Shown piece after piece: positions 61,367 to 64,000 of a DNA stretch of 64,000 nt (positions are counted from its first letter, which is position 1; every line of letters starts with the position of its first letter). The stretch comes from an uncultured Collinsella sp. (lineage in GTDB: Bacteria > Actinomycetota > Coriobacteriia > Coriobacteriales > Coriobacteriaceae), in contig CAAGCW010000008.1 in assembly GCA_900768435.1 (NCBI GenBank), forward strand, positions 62,001 to 126,000, read 5' to 3'. The notes under the pieces were generated by a model. That model did not search any database. It saw only the letters and a list, made by a program, of their open reading frames with translations, and was not told the origin of the DNA. The position numbers and the translations under genes were made by a program.

Positions 61367-62578
61367 TTAGCTCACCTTCGCCCTCATGAACTCACTCGGC
61401 TCTGCACGGAATGCGTCAAGCTCGGATTGAGTGTCGAACCTAAGGAATACCGATCCGAATGCGTGATTTGCTGCCGTGAACGCCTCGACTTTGGCGCCGG
61501 GCTCAATCCACAGCTGCTCTTCGGCAAGATGAGAAACAGCGAAATCAGATGCATATTCCATACCAGCAAATACACCGTCATGATCGGAATGGAGCATCTG
61601 TTGGTACCAGAAACCGTCGTAAATTGGCATCGAAAGATTGCCAACAGGTTCGCCGAGTGCGGCCTTCACCGCCGCCATGACAAGATCGGTCTTGCCAGCT
61701 GTGGCGAATTTGAGCATCTCACAAAGGCGATTACCGCCGCCGCGCGGAGAGCTTTCCATAATGTAAGCCCTGCCATCGGTGGCCACGCGGGTCTCAATGT
61801 TGAATACACCGTCACGAAGGCCCAGCAGATCAGCCAATCGTTGCAATTCCGAGACGAGCTCTTTTTGTGCCCACGCCGGCAATGATGCTGGCATAGCATA
61901 CGCAGCGGGTGTGTAGGGATTTGGAACGGAGGGATCGAACAACTGCGAGGTAAAGCTCACACATGAGAACTTTCCGCCGCTAACGAATCCGTCGGCATCG
62001 GACGAATCTCCCTCCTTTTCCAAAAACTGTTCGACGATACAGCGCCCATCACGCGAAAACTCGAGAGCGTACTCAACCGCAGCCTTAAGATCCTCGGGAC
62101 CATCCACACGAGAGCAGCCCTTCGATCCAGCCGAATCAACCGGTTTGGCAATCAGGGGATAAGCAATCGAATCGGCTTCTTTCATGGCCTCGTCGGCAGA
62201 GCGATAGATATGAAGCTCAGGACAATTAAAGCCATTGTCGCGAAGGAAGGCGCGGTAGCGCTCCTTATCCTGAAGAATGCTAACCGCCTCATAGCTTCCT
62301 TGGAACGGCAGGCCTAATTTTTCGGCAGCATAGGACGCGGACACTACGCCAGGGTCGGCAGCGAATGACATAATGCCGTCCGCCTTGCATTGTTTGGCGG
62401 CGGCAAGCACGGCCTCGTTATCGATGATGCTCGCATTGATATAGTCATCCGAGAAGGCATGTGCATAGTTATGCGGCAGATAATCGCAAGTAACGACCTT
62501 CGCGCCCAACTCGTGCGCCGCCTTAATAACCGGTAGCGCATAACGTGCCCCACCAAGAAGGAGAAGTGTCTTACTCAT
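61367..62578 (-). CDS. ATP-grasp ligase
   Basis: The 403-residue product has a preATP-grasp Rossmann start (LLLLGGARYALPVIKAAHELGAKVVTCDYLPHN), the ATP-grasp central lobe (YPLIAKPVDSAGSKGCSRVDG; CIVEQFLE) and catalytic acidic residues in FNIETRV and IMESSPRGGGNRL. Such enzymes join an amine or amino acid to a carboxylate. ATG 62578 overlaps the aminotransferase stop as ATGA. Neighbours suggest it decorates or builds an amino-sugar; the substrate is unknown. Confidence 0.88.
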   Translation of the reverse strand: MSKTLLLLGGARYALPVIKAAHELGAKVVTCDYLPHNYAHAFSDDYINASIIDNEAVLAAAKQCKADGIMSFAADPGVVSASYAAEKLGLPFQGSYEAVSILQDKERYRAFLRDNGFNCPELHIYRSADEAMKEADSIAYPLIAKPVDSAGSKGCSRVDGPEDLKAAVEYALEFSRDGRCIVEQFLEKEGDSSDADGFVSGGKFSCVSFTSQLFDPSVPNPYTPAAYAMPASLPAWAQKELVSELQRLADLLGLRDGVFNIETRVATDGRAYIMESSPRGGGNRLCEMLKFATAGKTDLVMAAVKAALGEPVGNLSMPIYDGFWYQQMLHSDHDGVFAGMEYASDFAVSHLAEEQLWIEPGAKVEAFTAANHAFGSVFLRFDTQSELDAFRAEPSEFMRAKVS

Positions 62579-63714
62579 CGGTTTTCCTTTCCTGCATCCA
62601 GAACCGTATTGCAGATTCGGTCGACGTCTTCCAACGCCAAATCGGCGTACATGGGAAGCGTGATCACCTGGGATGCCGCCTTCTTTGCCACGGGCGTGCG
62701 GTCGCTTGAGTACACGCTTCGATAGCATGCGTAATCGTTGACCAGCGGATAGAAGTATTTGCGCGCACCGACGCCAGCCTTGTCAAGGGCATCGAATACG
62801 TCATCGCGCGAGGCGCCGAAGACACTCGGGTCGAACAGCACGGGAAGGTACGCATAGTTGTGGCGAATGTTCTTGGCGGGACGGAAAACGGTCACGCCGG
62901 CTGTGCCTTCAAGGTTATCCCAATAACGCTCCGCGACAGCCTTGCGCTTGCCGATCTCGGTGTCCAGGTGACGAAGATTGCAGACGCCCATAGCCGCGCA
63001 GAACTCATTCATCTTGGCGTTGCCACCCACGTACTCGACGTCCTCGGGTCCCGTGATGCCGAAGTTCTTCCATTGGTTAAGCAGCGGATACAGATCTTCG
63101 TCCTTGAAGCAGGCGCAACCACCTTCGATGGTGTTGAATACCTTGGTCGCATGGAAACTGAACATGGCCGCATCGCCGAATGCCGCCGCGCTATCGCTGC
63201 TTCCGTCCTCGTTCACGCGCTCGACGCCGAAGGCATGGGCAGCATCATAGATAACCTTAAGCCCGTGACGGTCAGCGATCTCCTGGATGGCATCGACATC
63301 GCAAAGATTGCCGTAAACATGCACAGGCACGATGGCGCAGGTGCGTGGAGTGATCAAACGCTCGATGCTTTCGGGATCCAACGTAAGATTCACGGGGTTC
63401 ACGTCGGCGAATACGGGGGTGAGACCCTTTCGCACGATAGCGTGTGTGGTCGAGGCAAAGGTGAACGGGGTGGTAATGACCTCTCCACCGGTCGGAAGAG
63501 CCATGGCCTCGAGGATGCACTCTAGGGCATTGTGACCATTCGTGAACAGAGCAAGGTTGTCGATCCCCAAACGCTCCTTAAGGTCTGCCTCGAGCTTCTT
63601 ATGCTCAACACCCATATTGGTAAGCCAATGGCTTTCCCAGAGAGGTGCGACCTCTTCAAAGTATTCCTCCATAGGAGGCATGGATGATCGTGTGACAAGA
63701 ATGCGGTTACCCAT
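62575..63714 (-). CDS. DegT/DnrJ/EryC1/StrS sugar aminotransferase
   Basis: PLP enzyme that usually aminates a keto-nucleotide sugar. The 379-residue product has TPFTFASTTHAIVRKGLTPVFADV, the PLP Asp in IYDAAHAFGV, and the Schiff-base Lys in SFHATKVFNTIEGG. Coupled to the ATP-grasp ligase (ATGA). Confidence 0.94.
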   Translation of the reverse strand: MGNRILVTRSSMPPMEEYFEEVAPLWESHWLTNMGVEHKKLEADLKERLGIDNLALFTNGHNALECILEAMALPTGGEVITTPFTFASTTHAIVRKGLTPVFADVNPVNLTLDPESIERLITPRTCAIVPVHVYGNLCDVDAIQEIADRHGLKVIYDAAHAFGVERVNEDGSSDSAAAFGDAAMFSFHATKVFNTIEGGCACFKDEDLYPLLNQWKNFGITGPEDVEYVGGNAKMNEFCAAMGVCNLRHLDTEIGKRKAVAERYWDNLEGTAGVTVFRPAKNIRHNYAYLPVLFDPSVFGASRDDVFDALDKAGVGARKYFYPLVNDYACYRSVYSSDRTPVAKKAASQVITLPMYADLALEDVDRICNTVLDAGKENR

Positions 63715-63789
63715 ATCAGGTACCTTCCCTTCGCTATGCAGCTTTCAAAGAACGATGACTAAAACGGTTACAGTATTGATACAACGTCT

Positions 63790-64000
63790 TTAACGACGTT
63801 TTGCACCCAAGAAATCCCTGGCGGTATTGATGAGGTATTCAAATGCTTCGAGTTTAAAAATGCCTGCGATACCAAAATAGGTAATTGCCATTACGGCAAC
63901 TTCGACAAGAATTTGAAGTCCAGGCGAGGCGACAAATGAACCGCAAAGCAGCGCAAGTCCTCCTGCAATTGCTGAAATCACAAATGCAGGAGCGATATCG
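63790..64000 (-). CDS. C-terminal end of a polysaccharide flippase-like membrane protein (cut by window edge)
   Basis: Only the last 69 or so residues are present, with two hydrophobic segments (AFVISAIAGGLALLCGSF and ILVEVAVMAITYFGIAGIF) and a basic end (ARDFLGAKRR). This fits the C-terminus of an oligosaccharide flippase (MOP/Wzx type), which would suit the locus, but the visible part is too short to be sure. Confidence 0.5.
   Translation of the reverse strand, partial: DIAPAFVISAIAGGLALLCGSFVASPGLQILVEVAVMAITYFGIAGIFKLEAFEYLINTARDFLGAKRR

Overview
The window is a chromosomal segment of a GC-rich, Gram-positive bacterium. Gene content and order (rpsP-khpA-rimM-trmD-lepB, a mreBCD-mrdA-rodA cluster running into ribosome-assembly genes, an AroE-AroK fusion, no L27 N-terminal extension and no prp/ysxB gene) point to the class Coriobacteriia, most probably Collinsella. 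This is an inference from gene content, not a database match. No insertion sequence, prophage or CRISPR array was seen.

Layout. 1-7.9 kb (minus strand): tsf (cut by the window edge) and rpsB, then xerC, trmFO, dprA, comM and yraN, then rnhB and rplS. 8.1-12.1 kb: pyruvate phosphate dikinase and its regulatory kinase/phosphatase, with an unusual repeat-bearing leader between them. 12.1-15.1 kb: two-subunit glycyl-tRNA synthetase. 15.2-17.6 kb: the rpsP operon. 17.85-19.1 kb: dinB on the plus strand. 19.2-32.9 kb (minus): a long colinear run from mreB through mreC, mreD, PBP2, RodA, a DUF697 protein and two radical-SAM-associated proteins to rplU, rpmA, obgE, nadD, yqeK and rsfS. 33-39 kb (minus): a TPR membrane protein, a cyclophilin, a zinc-ribbon membrane protein, a P-type ATPase and tRNA-Arg(CCG).

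39.2-47.7 kb (plus) is a dedicated aromatic block: aroF, tyrA, aroB, aroA, aroC, pheA, an aroE-aroK fusion and aroQ. Together they encode every step from PEP plus erythrose 4-phosphate to chorismate, and the prephenate branches toward Tyr and Phe. A hairpin followed by a U-run and a short leader ORF precede aroF and suggest attenuation.

47.8-64 kb is the accessory part. It holds a two-gene cassette (a DUF4869-like protein plus a P-loop/Toprim-like protein), an acyltransferase, tRNA-Arg(TCT) and a surface-polysaccharide locus. That locus contains an ABC exporter pair, two polyprenyl-phosphate-type glycosyltransferases, a YfhO-like membrane protein, a dTDP-rhamnose pathway with an RfbC-RfbD fusion, an SDR / ATP-grasp / DegT aminotransferase trio, and the end of a flippase-like gene cut by the window edge. 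Base composition changes sharply at about 59.3 kb (very GC-rich rfbB-rfbCD against near-50% GC rfbA and upstream genes), so the polysaccharide locus is probably a mosaic of separate transfers.
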